A stretch of DNA of 28,320 nt from JBMNOI01 sp050942995 (GTDB taxonomy: Bacteria; Chloroflexota; Anaerolineae; UBA1429), in NCBI GenBank assembly GCA_050942995.1, contig JBMNOI010000043.1, positions 1 to 28,320 on the forward strand, written 5' to 3'. The position numbers and the translations under genes are program-made. Numbering within the stretch: position 1 is the first letter of the stretch; each line of letters opens with the position of its first letter. The notes below the pieces were generated by a model that worked only from the letters and a program-made list of their open reading frames with translations, was not told where the DNA came from and made no database searches. Shown here one piece after another: positions 1 to 7,168 of this stretch.

Positions 1-551
1 CGCGCGCCGGCGGCGCCGATCTCGTCCGCTACGGGATCGGCCTCATCGTACCCGGTGGCCAGGTGAGCCACCAGATGGCCACCGGCGGAAAAGCCCATGA
101 CGCCGATGCGATCGGGGGCTATGTCCCACTCGGGCGCGCGATGGCGCATCAGGCGCACGGCGCGCAATCCGTCGGCCAGGATGGCCCGGAATATCTCCGG
201 TGGCATGGGCCGGCCTTCCTGACGCCGGCTGGGCGGACAGGTGCGATATTTGACCACCGCCGCCGTGATACCGGCCCGGGCCAGCCATGCGGCGATGTGA
301 TGCCCCTCTTTGTCGATCTCCAGATAGCGGTAACCTCCCCCGGGATATACCAGCATCGCCGTGCCGTTGGGTCGGGCGGACGTATGAACGGCCAGCGTGG
401 GCATACTGACATATTCAACCGACCGATTCGGCCCCGGCCGGCCGGGACGAGCGGGGCGCTCGGTGATCCGTTCGTCCGCGTCCGGCGGAAAGGCGAAGGG
501 AGGCTCCTGGGGCCACAGGGGGATCTCGACCGGCATCGTGGGTTCGGCCAT
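1..551 (-). CDS. alpha/beta hydrolase (esterase-like), partial, runs off the left edge
   Basis: The reverse strand is open from an ATG at 551 to the window edge, giving 183 residues with no stop. A Shine-Dalgarno AAAGGAG lies about 6 bases upstream of that ATG. The protein has a short Pro-rich N-terminus, then an oxyanion-hole strand YPGGGY near residue 85 (the HGGG-type loop with Tyr-Pro instead of His), and the nucleophile elbow GFSAGGH with Ser155. This pattern fits the acetyl-esterase/BD-FAE-like group of alpha/beta hydrolases, which hydrolyse carboxyl esters and often deacetylate sugars. The acid and His of the triad would lie beyond the edge. No signal peptide is visible, so it is probably cytoplasmic. 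Substrate cannot be told. Confidence 0.85.
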   Translation of the reverse strand, partial: MAEPTMPVEIPLWPQEPPFAFPPDADERITERPARPGRPGPNRSVEYVSMPTLAVHTSARPNGTAMLVYPGGGYRYLEIDKEGHHIAAWLARAGITAAVVKYRTCPPSRRQEGRPMPPEIFRAILADGLRAVRLMRHRAPEWDIAPDRIGVMGFSAGGHLVAHLATGYDEADPVADEIGAAGA

Positions 552-662
552 GTGCGACTCCTTTACCATGCGGAACATGCTCCGGAATAGGATCGTATCG
601 AGTGTACATCGCGTTGGGCCGGATGCCAAGAGCACGCAGTGGTTCGACAAGCGAAAGAGCCT

Positions 663-668
663 ATAATG
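663..668 (+). promoter_or_regulatory. -10 box upstream of the GyrI-like gene
   Basis: A perfect TATAAT lies 52 bases before the ATG at 720. No good -35 hexamer sits at 17 bases; the nearest TTCGAC is at 14 bases. The -10 assignment is plausible but not certain. Confidence 0.45.
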
Positions 669-719
669 GCTGTCCTGTCAAATGTATGCCCGTTCACTCA
701 CCTACAGGAGAACGCGTAA

Positions 720-1229
720 ATGACGAATTATCGCATCATCGAGCGGCCGGCGTTCGACATCATCGGGCGCAAGACATGGATCTCGGGGCCGGACAATGCC
801 CAGTTCGGTCGTTTCTGGGAGCGCTGCCGAGAGGAAGGGCTGTTCGGCCTGTTCGAGAGCATGGGCGCCACGGAGCCGGGGGCGCAGACGGGTGGGGTGA
901 CGCTGGGCGTCTCGCGGGTCGAGGCCGATCCGGCCAACCGCTCGTTCCACTATATGATCGCCGTAGAGCGGCCCGAGGGAGCCACGGGCACACTGCCGGA
1001 GGGGTTGGAGGTCTATCGCGTGCCGGCCTGCCGCTGGGCGGCCTTTGAATGCCGGGGGTCGGTGCCCGATGCCATCGTGGCCGCCGAGATCTATGCCTTT
1101 ACCGAGTGGCTGCCGGCGTCGGGATATGGGCATGCCGCCGCACCCGAGATGGAGGTCTATTTCCCCGGCACCGACGGAGGCAGCCCCGATTGCTACTGCG
1201 AGTTCTGGCTGCCGCTGGAGCCGGCCTGA
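720..1229 (+). CDS. GyrI-like / AraC effector-binding domain protein
   Basis: This encodes 169 residues; the start is an ATG preceded by AGGAG at 708-712. The sequence looks like a stand-alone GyrI-like small-molecule-binding domain (AraC_E_bind / SOUL-like fold): an N-terminal strand YRIIERPAFDIIGRKTWISG, a central FGRFWERC helix, and a C-terminal MEVYFPG...EFWLPLEPA strand typical of the family, where a conserved Glu sits in the ligand pocket. Such domains bind cationic or hydrophobic ligands, and some hydrolyse them. There is no DNA-binding domain, so it is not itself a regulator of the AraC type. It stands alone between a divergent hydrolase and a DUF1801 gene. The specific ligand is unknown. 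Confidence 0.8.
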   Translation: MTNYRIIERPAFDIIGRKTWISGPDNAQFGRFWERCREEGLFGLFESMGATEPGAQTGGVTLGVSRVEADPANRSFHYMIAVERPEGATGTLPEGLEVYRVPACRWAAFECRGSVPDAIVAAEIYAFTEWLPASGYGHAAAPEMEVYFPGTDGGSPDCYCEFWLPLEPA

Positions 1230-1361
1230 GCAGAGCGTGCGATCGTTGACGCGACGCGGCTCGCGTGCTCTGTCGGCCCGTTTCTATGTGTATTCGCGCA
1301 GGTTTGGGGTTAGAATAAAGGGGATGGGCGAGAGCATGCCGTATCGTATGGGAGGGGGATC

Positions 1362-1808
1362 ATGGTAAAGAGTGATGCGCGTACAGTAGAGGCGTATCTG
1401 GACGAACTGCCGGAGGAACGCCGCGCGGTGGTGGCCGCGGTGCGTGACATGGTGTTGCGCCACCTGCCCGAGGGGTACCACGAGACCATGCGCTGGGGGA
1501 TGATCAGCTACGAGATCCCCCTGGAGGTCTATCCCGATACCTATAACGGCCAGCCGCTGGGTTATGTGGGGCTGGCGGCGCAAAAGAACTATTACGCGCT
1601 TTATCTTATGGGGGTGTATGCCGATCCGGAACAGACGGCGCAGCTGCGGGCCGGTTACGAGCGTGCCGGTAAACGGCTGGACATGGGCAAATCATGCCTG
1701 CGGTTCCGTCGCCTGGACGATCTGCTGATGGATGTGGTGGGCCCGTTGATCGCCGGCACGCCGCCGGATGCCCACATCTCGCAGTACGAGGCCGCCCGAC
1801 GCCGATAG
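1362..1808 (+). CDS. DUF1801 family protein (YdhG-like)
   Basis: This encodes 148 residues, starting at an ATG 4 bases after a GGAGGGGG purine run. It has the DUF1801 hallmarks: an N-terminal helical part (VEAYLDELPEERRAVVAAVR), a central MRWGMISYEIP segment, then a KNYYALYLMGVY strand and a C-terminal LDMGKSCLRFRRLDDL segment. The fold resembles YdhG/CyaY-like proteins, a few of which bind iron; a role as an iron chaperone has been proposed for Bacillus relatives but is not shown here. It is soluble, with no signal peptide. Its neighbours (GyrI-like and CPBP genes) give no pathway hint. Confidence 0.8.
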   Translation: MVKSDARTVEAYLDELPEERRAVVAAVRDMVLRHLPEGYHETMRWGMISYEIPLEVYPDTYNGQPLGYVGLAAQKNYYALYLMGVYADPEQTAQLRAGYERAGKRLDMGKSCLRFRRLDDLLMDVVGPLIAGTPPDAHISQYEAARRR

Positions 1809-1888
1809 GGCGGGCACCCGCATCCCGTCGTTCGTGACGGGGTTGTTGAACGCGAGCTGTGAAAGGAGACCACTAAGGGAGCGCCGCC

Positions 1889-2737
1889 ATGCTACGACGC
1901 GCGTCCACCTCGACCGAACCATTCTCCTGGAGCTACTTTATCATCGCCTACGGCTTTTCCTGGCTGGTGTGGCTGCCCGGGGTGCTGGCGTCGCGCGATC
2001 TGTTCGATCTGCCGGTTCCCGCGATGGCGCTGGTGATTCTGGGGGCGCACGGCCCGCTGGTGTCGGCGATGGCGCTCACCTGGCGCACCGAGGGGCGGGC
2101 CGGGGCGCTGCGACTGCTCAAACGCGGGTTCGATCTGCGCCTCCCGGTGGGATGGTGGGTCCTCATGCTGCTTCTGCCGGTGACGCTGGGAGGCGCCGCC
2201 GTGTGGTTGAACGCTACCGTAAGCGGGTACCGCCCTGAATTCCCCCTGCTGGAGCGGCCCTGGTTTATCGTGCCCACTTTTCTCTATCTGTTCTTTATCG
2301 GTGGTTCGGTGCAGGAGGAGTATGGCTGGCGGGGATATGCTCTGCCCAGGTTGCTGGCGCGGTGGAGCCCGCTTCGCGCCAGCATGGTGCTGGGGCTGCT
2401 GTGGGGCGTGTGGCACCTGCCGCTCTTTTATATCGCCGGCGCCGGGCAGGCGTTCATGCCGCCGGACCTGTTTCTGGCGCTGCCCGTGGCCTTTGGCGTG
2501 TTCTTCACCTGGTTCTATCTGCGCACCGGCGGCAATCTGTTCACGGCGCTGTGGTTCCATGCGTCCATCAATCTTTCCCTCTCTCTGTTTCCGCCGGTGG
2601 AGATGCGGGTAGGGGGCGATCAGGGCGCGTTGCTTTATCTATTGATCCTGTATGTTGTCGTGGCCGCGTTGCTGATGCCGGCAGATCGGCAAATATGGCG
2701 TGGTCGGAGGCGTGCCGATGGAGACGATTTCGGGTGA
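1889..2737 (+). CDS. CPBP family intramembrane metalloprotease (CAAX/Abi type)
   Basis: This 282-residue polytopic membrane protein carries the motifs of the CPBP (Abi) family: EEYGWRG with Glu143, Glu144 and Arg148 (motif EExxxR), WGVWHLP with His176 (second motif) and FHASIN with His224 and Asn228 (third motif). These residues form the intramembrane active site in Rce1-like proteases, so all catalytic residues seem present. Hydrophobic segments lie near residues 13-33, 45-64, 88-107, 125-140, 165-182, 195-210 and 245-262. Family members process CAAX proteins, bacteriocins or signalling factors; the target here is not visible. A weak AAGGGAG lies 7-8 bases before the ATG. The 3' end overlaps the next gene by 20 bases, suggesting coupled translation. 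Confidence 0.9.
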   Translation: MLRRASTSTEPFSWSYFIIAYGFSWLVWLPGVLASRDLFDLPVPAMALVILGAHGPLVSAMALTWRTEGRAGALRLLKRGFDLRLPVGWWVLMLLLPVTLGGAAVWLNATVSGYRPEFPLLERPWFIVPTFLYLFFIGGSVQEEYGWRGYALPRLLARWSPLRASMVLGLLWGVWHLPLFYIAGAGQAFMPPDLFLALPVAFGVFFTWFYLRTGGNLFTALWFHASINLSLSLFPPVEMRVGGDQGALLYLLILYVVVAALLMPADRQIWRGRRRADGDDFG

Positions 2738-3311
2738 GACGATGTCGAACGAGAACGAGCCCTATGTGCAACTACAGATGGTGTGGCCCGAGCGGCGGCT
2801 GAACGCGCCGCCGATGCCCAGACTGCCCGAGGGCTATTCTCTGCGCACCTATCGGCCGGGAGACGAGCCGCGCTGGTATCGCATCATGGAGCTGGCCGGC
2901 TGGCCCGGATGGGACGACGAGAAGCTGCGCCCGTGGATGGCGCGCATCCCGCCGGAGAGCTGGTTCATGGCGATAGACCCGAGTGGGGAGATCGTCGCCA
3001 GCGCGATGGGCTTGCACGATCATTCGGACCTGCACCCGTTCGGCGGTGAACTGGGCTGGGTGGCGGCCGATCCCGCTCACGCAGGCAAGGGGCTGGGCAT
3101 GGCCGTCTGTGCCGCCGTTACCGCGCGGCTCATCGCCGCAGGCTATCGCAACATCCATCTCTACACCGAACACTGGCGATTGGCCGCCCTCAAGACCTAC
3201 CTCAAGCTGGGGTATGTGCCGTTTCTGTATCTGCCTGAGATGTTCGAACGCTGGCGGGCGATCTGCGGGCAGCTGAACTGGCCTTTTACCCCCGAGGCAT
3301 GGCGTCGCTGA
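2718..3311 (+). CDS. GNAT family N-acetyltransferase
   Basis: This encodes 197 residues. I place the start at the ATG at 2718 because GGAGG lies exactly 7 bases before it; a GTG at 2700 and an ATG at 2742 are alternatives. The GNAT core runs from LPEGYSLRTYRPGDEPRW (first strand) to the acetyl-CoA loop region LGWVAADPAHAGKGLG (Q/RxxGxG/A-like) and the C-terminal segment ALKTYLKLGYVPF. GNATs transfer an acetyl group from acetyl-CoA to an amine; the acceptor is unknown. It overlaps the end of the CPBP gene and, on the other side, overlaps the convergent kinase gene by 26 bases, so this part of the genome is very tightly packed. Confidence 0.88.
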   Translation: METISGETMSNENEPYVQLQMVWPERRLNAPPMPRLPEGYSLRTYRPGDEPRWYRIMELAGWPGWDDEKLRPWMARIPPESWFMAIDPSGEIVASAMGLHDHSDLHPFGGELGWVAADPAHAGKGLGMAVCAAVTARLIAAGYRNIHLYTEHWRLAALKTYLKLGYVPFLYLPEMFERWRAICGQLNWPFTPEAWRR

Positions 3312-4284
3312 GGCCGAGCCTCACCGCCAGCTCGCGGATGCGGCCGATCATGCCGGCCATTTGCTCCTCGGAGGCCCGGGCGAGATAGTCGGGCCAGGCG
3401 AGCAGGCGGGTGCGCAGTTCGTCAGCGGCCAGAACGCGCTGTATGGCGTCAGAGGGGAGCTTTTCCCCGGTGGCGTTCTCCAGGGTGCGTCGATAGGTCT
3501 CGATCATGATCTCAGTGGGTAATGGCGCTCTACCGAACGTCGCCCGCTGGAAAAAGAAGGAGAGATCGCCCGAACCGGGGCCGATCCCCACCTCCTGCCA
3601 GTCGGCCCACACCAGGCCCCCATCGGACGCGCGCAACAGGTTGTCGGCGTGGCAGTCGCCGTGGCACAGGGTGAGCGGCAGAGTGGCCAGGGCGTCCTCG
3701 ATGGCGCGCTCGCGCTCCAGCAGGCCGATGATCCGGTCGAGTGTCGGCCCGCTCAGCACAGGGCCGAAACGCGGGATCTCGTGTAACGCGCGCCAGGCCT
3801 CTCGGGCATGATCGATATCCCGTGACAATGCCCGGACATCGGGCCGCCGCAGCCAGTCGTAAGCATCCAGCCGATGGCTCTGGCCCCAGTAGACGGCGTG
3901 CAGTTGGGCAAGCTCCTCGGCCACGGCGAGATAATCCGCCCTGTTCCAATCCGCCGCCCTCATGGGCGTGTAGGCGGCCAGCAGCAGACAAATGCCCAGA
4001 TCGGGTGACTCGCAGCCCCCCAGAACCTCGGGCACTCTCAGAGGCAGTTGCGGAGCCAGCGTGAGAAAGAAGGCCATCTCGCGCCGGGAACGTTCCAGCC
4101 GATAATCCTCGCTATCGGCGGATGTCACTTTGAGCACGGCGTGGCCCGTGCTCAGACGCAGGCGATAGGTGCCCGCTCCCGAGATGCCGCCGCCGAGCAG
4201 TTCATAGTCGAGCAGGGTGGACCCCTCGCCCATATACTCCAGACAGGCGATGATGAGGTCCTTGGAGGCGATGATCTGGCTCAT
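3286..4284 (-). CDS. aminoglycoside-phosphotransferase-fold kinase (APH/choline kinase family)
   Basis: This encodes 332 residues on the reverse strand. The start is the ATG at 4284: AAAGAGG lies 7 bases before it, and a good promoter lies between it and the more upstream ATG at 4341, ruling the longer form out. Kinase features are in order: a Gly-rich GGGISGAG loop (31-38), ATP-anchoring Lys52 in AVLKV, the catalytic HGDCHADN (His208, Asp210, Asn215) and the metal-binding WADWQ (Asp228). The family phosphorylates small hydroxyl compounds such as aminoglycosides, choline, homoserine or sugars. Substrate is not predictable, and calling it an antibiotic-resistance gene would be unwarranted. Confidence 0.88.
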   Translation of the reverse strand: MSQIIASKDLIIACLEYMGEGSTLLDYELLGGGISGAGTYRLRLSTGHAVLKVTSADSEDYRLERSRREMAFFLTLAPQLPLRVPEVLGGCESPDLGICLLLAAYTPMRAADWNRADYLAVAEELAQLHAVYWGQSHRLDAYDWLRRPDVRALSRDIDHAREAWRALHEIPRFGPVLSGPTLDRIIGLLERERAIEDALATLPLTLCHGDCHADNLLRASDGGLVWADWQEVGIGPGSGDLSFFFQRATFGRAPLPTEIMIETYRRTLENATGEKLPSDAIQRVLAADELRTRLLAWPDYLARASEEQMAGMIGRIRELAVRLGLSDAMPRG

Positions 4285-4317
4285 AGAGTACCTCTTTCGA
4301 CATGTGCTGTGCCGTGC

Positions 4318-4346
4318 ATCATATACCAGAGTGCCCGTCATGTAAA
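4318..4346 (-). promoter_or_regulatory. promoter of the APH-type kinase
   Basis: Read on the reverse strand, TTTACA (4346-4341) and TATGAT (4323-4318) are separated by 17 bases. This is a good sigma70-type promoter starting RNA about 25 bases before the kinase ATG at 4284. Confidence 0.65.
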
Positions 4347-4451
4347 TGGATTCATGGCGGCTCTGGAAACATGGTCGAGTGCCACGCGCCGGGCGTGATG
4401 GTCGGGGCGCCCGTGTGGCGCGGTCCGAATCGAAGCGGAACCGGATAAAGC

Positions 4452-4480
4452 TTGCGACCTTTTGTCTCTGAGCCTATAAT
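4452..4480 (+). promoter_or_regulatory. promoter of the MNT-HEPN operon
   Basis: TTGCGA (4452-4457) and a perfect TATAAT (4475-4480) are separated by 17 bases, about 40 bases before the nucleotidyltransferase ATG. No inverted repeat overlaps it clearly, so autoregulation is not visible. Confidence 0.7.
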
Positions 4481-4520
4481 CGCAGTCAGGGTCGGGTGTC
4501 CCCGAATGGAGAGCGTGCGC

Positions 4521-4838
4521 ATGGTAGATCCTCAGGAGATTCGGGCGTTTGCCGATCGGGTGGTGCGCGAGTTCCATCCCGAGCGGATCATCCTGTTCGG
4601 CTCTCATGCCCGGGGGACACCGGGGCCTGATTCGGACGTCGATCTGCTGATCGTGATGTCGTTTCAAGGCAAGCCCTGGCACATGGCATCCGAGATTCGC
4701 CGCCGCGCCCGTCCCACCTTTCCCATCGATCTGCTGGTGCGCACCCCAGAGCAGGTGCGCGAGCAGAGCGCCCGTCGTAACTCGTTCCTGCGGCAGATCG
4801 TACACGAAGGAGTCATCCTCTATGAGTCCGAGCCCTGA
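4521..4838 (+). CDS. minimal nucleotidyltransferase (MNT), antitoxin-like partner of HEPN protein
   Basis: This encodes 105 residues. I chose the ATG at 4521 because GGAGAG lies 7 bases before it. The DNA-polymerase-beta-like nucleotidyltransferase signature is intact: IILFGSHARG (Gly27, Ser28) followed by SDVDLLIV with Asp39 and Asp41 as metal ligands. It is the short MNT form, usually paired with a HEPN protein; in characterised pairs (MntA/HepT) the MNT protein AMPylates a Tyr on the HEPN toxin and so neutralises it. Here the HEPN gene overlaps its 3' end by 17 bases, a tight two-gene operon. That it acts as an antitoxin is inferred from family and arrangement. Confidence 0.88.
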   Translation: MVDPQEIRAFADRVVREFHPERIILFGSHARGTPGPDSDVDLLIVMSFQGKPWHMASEIRRRARPTFPIDLLVRTPEQVREQSARRNSFLRQIVHEGVILYESEP

Positions 4839-5211
4839 GGCGGCCGAGTGGATCAACAAAGCCGAGGGCGATTTTCATACCGCCTGCCGTGAGCTACAGG
4901 TGAGGGAATCGCCGAATTATGATGCCGTCTGCTTTCACGCCCAGCAATGCGTCGAAAAATATCTCAAGGCGCGTCTGGCCGGGGCCGGTCGTGGATTTCC
5001 CCGCATCCATGATCTGGAAGCCCTGCTCAATAGGGTCCTGCCGATAGAGCCGGAATGGGAATCGTTTCGCCAGGAACTGCAACGCCTGACCGATATGGCC
5101 GTCGAGGTGCGCTATCCGGGCGCCGATGCCGATCTGGACGACGCCCATGAGGCCGTTCGTGCGGCCGAACGTCTGCGTTCTGCGGCCCGACATGCGATGA
5201 AATTGAGCTGA
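4822..5211 (+). CDS. HEPN domain protein, partner of MNT nucleotidyltransferase
   Basis: This 129-residue all-helical protein matches the HEPN (PF05168-like) family: AEGDFHTACRELQ in helix 1, YDAVCFHAQQCVEKYLKA in helix 2, RIHDLEALL after the loop, and VEVRYPG near residue 93. Many HEPN proteins are RNases with an R-x(4-6)-H active site. Here the only match is Arg57-x5-His63 in the loop before HDLEALL, and the usual late RNxxxH-type motif is absent. It may therefore belong to the branch with no clear RNase site. Its ATG sits inside the MNT gene, with GAAGGAG about 9 bases before it, so the two are probably translated together. Confidence 0.87.
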   Translation: MSPSPEAAEWINKAEGDFHTACRELQVRESPNYDAVCFHAQQCVEKYLKARLAGAGRGFPRIHDLEALLNRVLPIEPEWESFRQELQRLTDMAVEVRYPGADADLDDAHEAVRAAERLRSAARHAMKLS

Positions 5212-5315
5212 TCGCATCGCGGGCCGGATTCCTCACAGGTGTCGATGTTGCCTCGATGGTGGCTTGCCGCCGTCGGCATAGACCACCCTATCGTTGCCAG
5301 AGACAAAGGAGTACG

Positions 5316-6428
5316 ATGAACTACCGATGCATCCTCGTTTCTGCGTCGGGTCGCGTTCGTTTCCGTCTCGGCTTATTCCCTCTGATCCTCGGCGTGGCGA
5401 TTCTGTTCGCCACGTCTTTCGCGGGATGTTCCGCGCCTCGAGCGGCCGCATCCACTCCCTACTGGCCGACAGAGGGCTGGCGCACCTCACCGCCCGAGGC
5501 GCAGGGCATGGACGGCGCGCTTTTGGATGCCATGGTGCAGGATGTGAAAGAAAAGAGAATCCCGCTGTACAGCCTGCTGGTCATCCGCAACGGCTATATC
5601 GTCAGCGAAACCTATCTGGGCGGCACCCGCCGGAATACACGGCGCGAGATCTATTCGGTGACCAAGAGCTTTATCGCCACACTGGCCGGCATCGCCGTGG
5701 ATCGGGGAGAGCTGGATCCGGATACGCCGGTGCTGGAGTGCTTCCCCGATCGTACCTTCAAGAATGTCGACGCCGACAAATCGGCCATGACGGTGCGCCA
5801 TCTGTTGACGATGACGACCGGACTGGACTGGACCGAGAGCGCTCCCACCTATCGGGCCATGTACATGAGTGGCGACTGGGTCGGTTATGTGCTGGATCGG
5901 CCGATGCGCGACATTCCGGGCAAAGAATTCCTCTACTGCTCGGGCTGCTCGCATCTGCTGGCGGCCGTCGTTCAGCGGCATGTGGGTATGGATCTGGAGC
6001 AATATGCGCGTCACCATCTGTTCGAGCCGCTGGGCATCAAGGCGTGGGGATGGGATCGCGACGCGGACGGCACGCCCATCGGCGGGTGGGGGCTACAACT
6101 CGCGCCGCGTGACCTGGCCAAGCTGGGCTACCTCTACCTGCGCCATGGGCGCTGGGAGGAGAAACAGATCGTCTCGGAGGAGTGGATCGCCGACACCACG
6201 CAGCGCCACGTCTACACCGATGGGGCGTTGGGTTATGGCTACCAGTGGTGGATCTACCCCGAGTACGGGGCCTATATCGCGCTGGGGCGGGATGGACAGA
6301 CTATTTTCGTCATCCCGCAGTACGATCTCGTCATCGTCACCACCGCCAACTTGCCGGGTGACCACGATGAGATATTTCGCCTCATCGAAGAGTATATCGT
6401 GCCTGCGGCGGAGGATGTGGTACAATAA
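5316..6428 (+). CDS. serine hydrolase, class C beta-lactamase fold, predicted lipoprotein
   Basis: This encodes 370 residues; the start is the ATG at 5316 with AAAGGAG just before it. The N-terminus has several Arg, a hydrophobic stretch at 18-35 and a lipobox-like SFAGC with Cys38, so it is probably exported and lipid-anchored. The catalytic domain has SVTK (Ser114, Lys117; motif SxxK), YCS (Tyr207; motif YxN/S) and GRDGQ (324-328) in place of KTG, as in esterase/DD-peptidase-like members of the family. Such proteins hydrolyse esters, D-amino-acid peptides or beta-lactams; resistance activity should not be assumed. It stands alone, with a hairpin repeat element 13 bases after its stop. Confidence 0.88.
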   Translation: MNYRCILVSASGRVRFRLGLFPLILGVAILFATSFAGCSAPRAAASTPYWPTEGWRTSPPEAQGMDGALLDAMVQDVKEKRIPLYSLLVIRNGYIVSETYLGGTRRNTRREIYSVTKSFIATLAGIAVDRGELDPDTPVLECFPDRTFKNVDADKSAMTVRHLLTMTTGLDWTESAPTYRAMYMSGDWVGYVLDRPMRDIPGKEFLYCSGCSHLLAAVVQRHVGMDLEQYARHHLFEPLGIKAWGWDRDADGTPIGGWGLQLAPRDLAKLGYLYLRHGRWEEKQIVSEEWIADTTQRHVYTDGALGYGYQWWIYPEYGAYIALGRDGQTIFVIPQYDLVIVTTANLPGDHDEIFRLIEEYIVPAAEDVVQ

Positions 6429-6441
6429 GGCGTCGCAAATC

Positions 6442-6493
6442 AACCACCTTCCAAAGGTGGCGAATGCCGACAGGCAGGGCCCTTCGGAAGAGG
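6442..6493. repeat. dispersed two-hairpin repeat, copy 1
   Basis: A perfect 7-bp hairpin CCACCTT-CCA-AAGGTGG (6444-6460) is followed by CGAATGC and a second small inverted repeat CTTCGGAAG (6482-6490). The first 30 bases match copy 2 at 19858-19887 at 27 of 30 positions. It follows the hydrolase stop and could also act as a transcript-end structure. Confidence 0.6.
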
Positions 6494-6524
6494 ATGTTTT
6501 AGTGTATCATCGACGAGGAGAGAG

Positions 6525-7001
6525 ATGGCCAAGATCTATCCGGTCAAGATCAAGGGGTTTGGAAACCAGGATATCGCCATTCGCCCCAGCGGTTTTTTCA
6601 CCGGACCGCAATTGCTGGTGAACGGCCGGCCTGCGCCCAGGGGCGCGCGCTTTGGCGAGATGCTACTTCGGCGCAGTGACGGCCGCGAGATCACCGCCCG
6701 CTGGAAGCCGCAGCTTCTGGGGCTGGATACCCCGGCTTTGGAAGTGGACGGGCAGTTGATCTATGTGGGCAACCCGTTACGCTGGTATGATGTGCTCTGG
6801 AGCGCGCTGCCCATCTTGCTCGTGTTCGTTGGCGGCATGGTGGGCGTCGTGGTGGGTATGGTGGCCTTTACGATCAACCGGACGATCCTGCGCTCACAAG
6901 TATCGCCTGTGAGCCGGTACGCTCTGACGGCGCTGGTTTCGGTGCTGGCGGTGGTGTTTTGCATGCTGGCCGTCACGTTGCTATACCGTGTTACCGGCTG
7001 A
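6525..7001 (+). CDS. hypothetical protein with two C-terminal membrane segments
   Basis: This encodes 158 residues; I do not recognise a family. The N-terminal 88 residues look soluble and strand-rich (KIYPVKIKGFGNQDIAIRPS, LLVNGRPAPRG, REITARWKPQLLGLDTPALEVDGQ), as if forming a small beta-sandwich with a repeated VNG/VDG turn. They are followed by two transmembrane segments at about 91-115 and 131-155. Arg and Lys between and after the helices suggest that the soluble domain is cytoplasmic. The start is an ATG preceded by a GAGGAGAGAG purine run. It is followed by a strong intrinsic terminator, so it is probably monocistronic. Confidence 0.75.
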   Translation: MAKIYPVKIKGFGNQDIAIRPSGFFTGPQLLVNGRPAPRGARFGEMLLRRSDGREITARWKPQLLGLDTPALEVDGQLIYVGNPLRWYDVLWSALPILLVFVGGMVGVVVGMVAFTINRTILRSQVSPVSRYALTALVSVLAVVFCMLAVTLLYRVTG

Positions 7002-7021
7002 CGCCGGACGAGGCGATTGCG

Positions 7022-7050
7022 GGCCCCCTTTCGACAGGAGGGGGCCTTTT
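7022..7050 (+). terminator. intrinsic terminator after the hypothetical membrane protein
   Basis: The perfect 8-bp stem GGCCCCCT (7022-7029) pairs with AGGGGGCC (7039-7046), followed directly by TTTT. It lies 20 bases after the stop codon. Confidence 0.85.
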
Positions 7051-7168
7051 GTATGGAACCGGCTCTGATATTCCCACTGATTGCGCGTTTGCCGCCCGAT
7101 CTCCGCAGGGATATGATAGGCGGGTCAATCGCCTTATCCGCCCCCAACGAACCGGAGGAGCTCTCGAC

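Noticed and set aside
2718..2741. Start of the GNAT at the ATG at 2742
   Set aside because: It lacks a ribosome site as good as the GGAGG placed 7 bases before 2718, though it cannot be fully excluded.
4285..4341. Longer N-terminus of the APH-type kinase from 4341
   Set aside because: The promoter at 4318-4346 lies over it and there is no ribosome site; the start at 4284 has a good one.
5316..6428. Calling the serine hydrolase a beta-lactamase resistance gene
   Set aside because: It has SVTK but a GRDGQ motif in place of KTG, as in esterase-like relatives; the fold alone does not show resistance.
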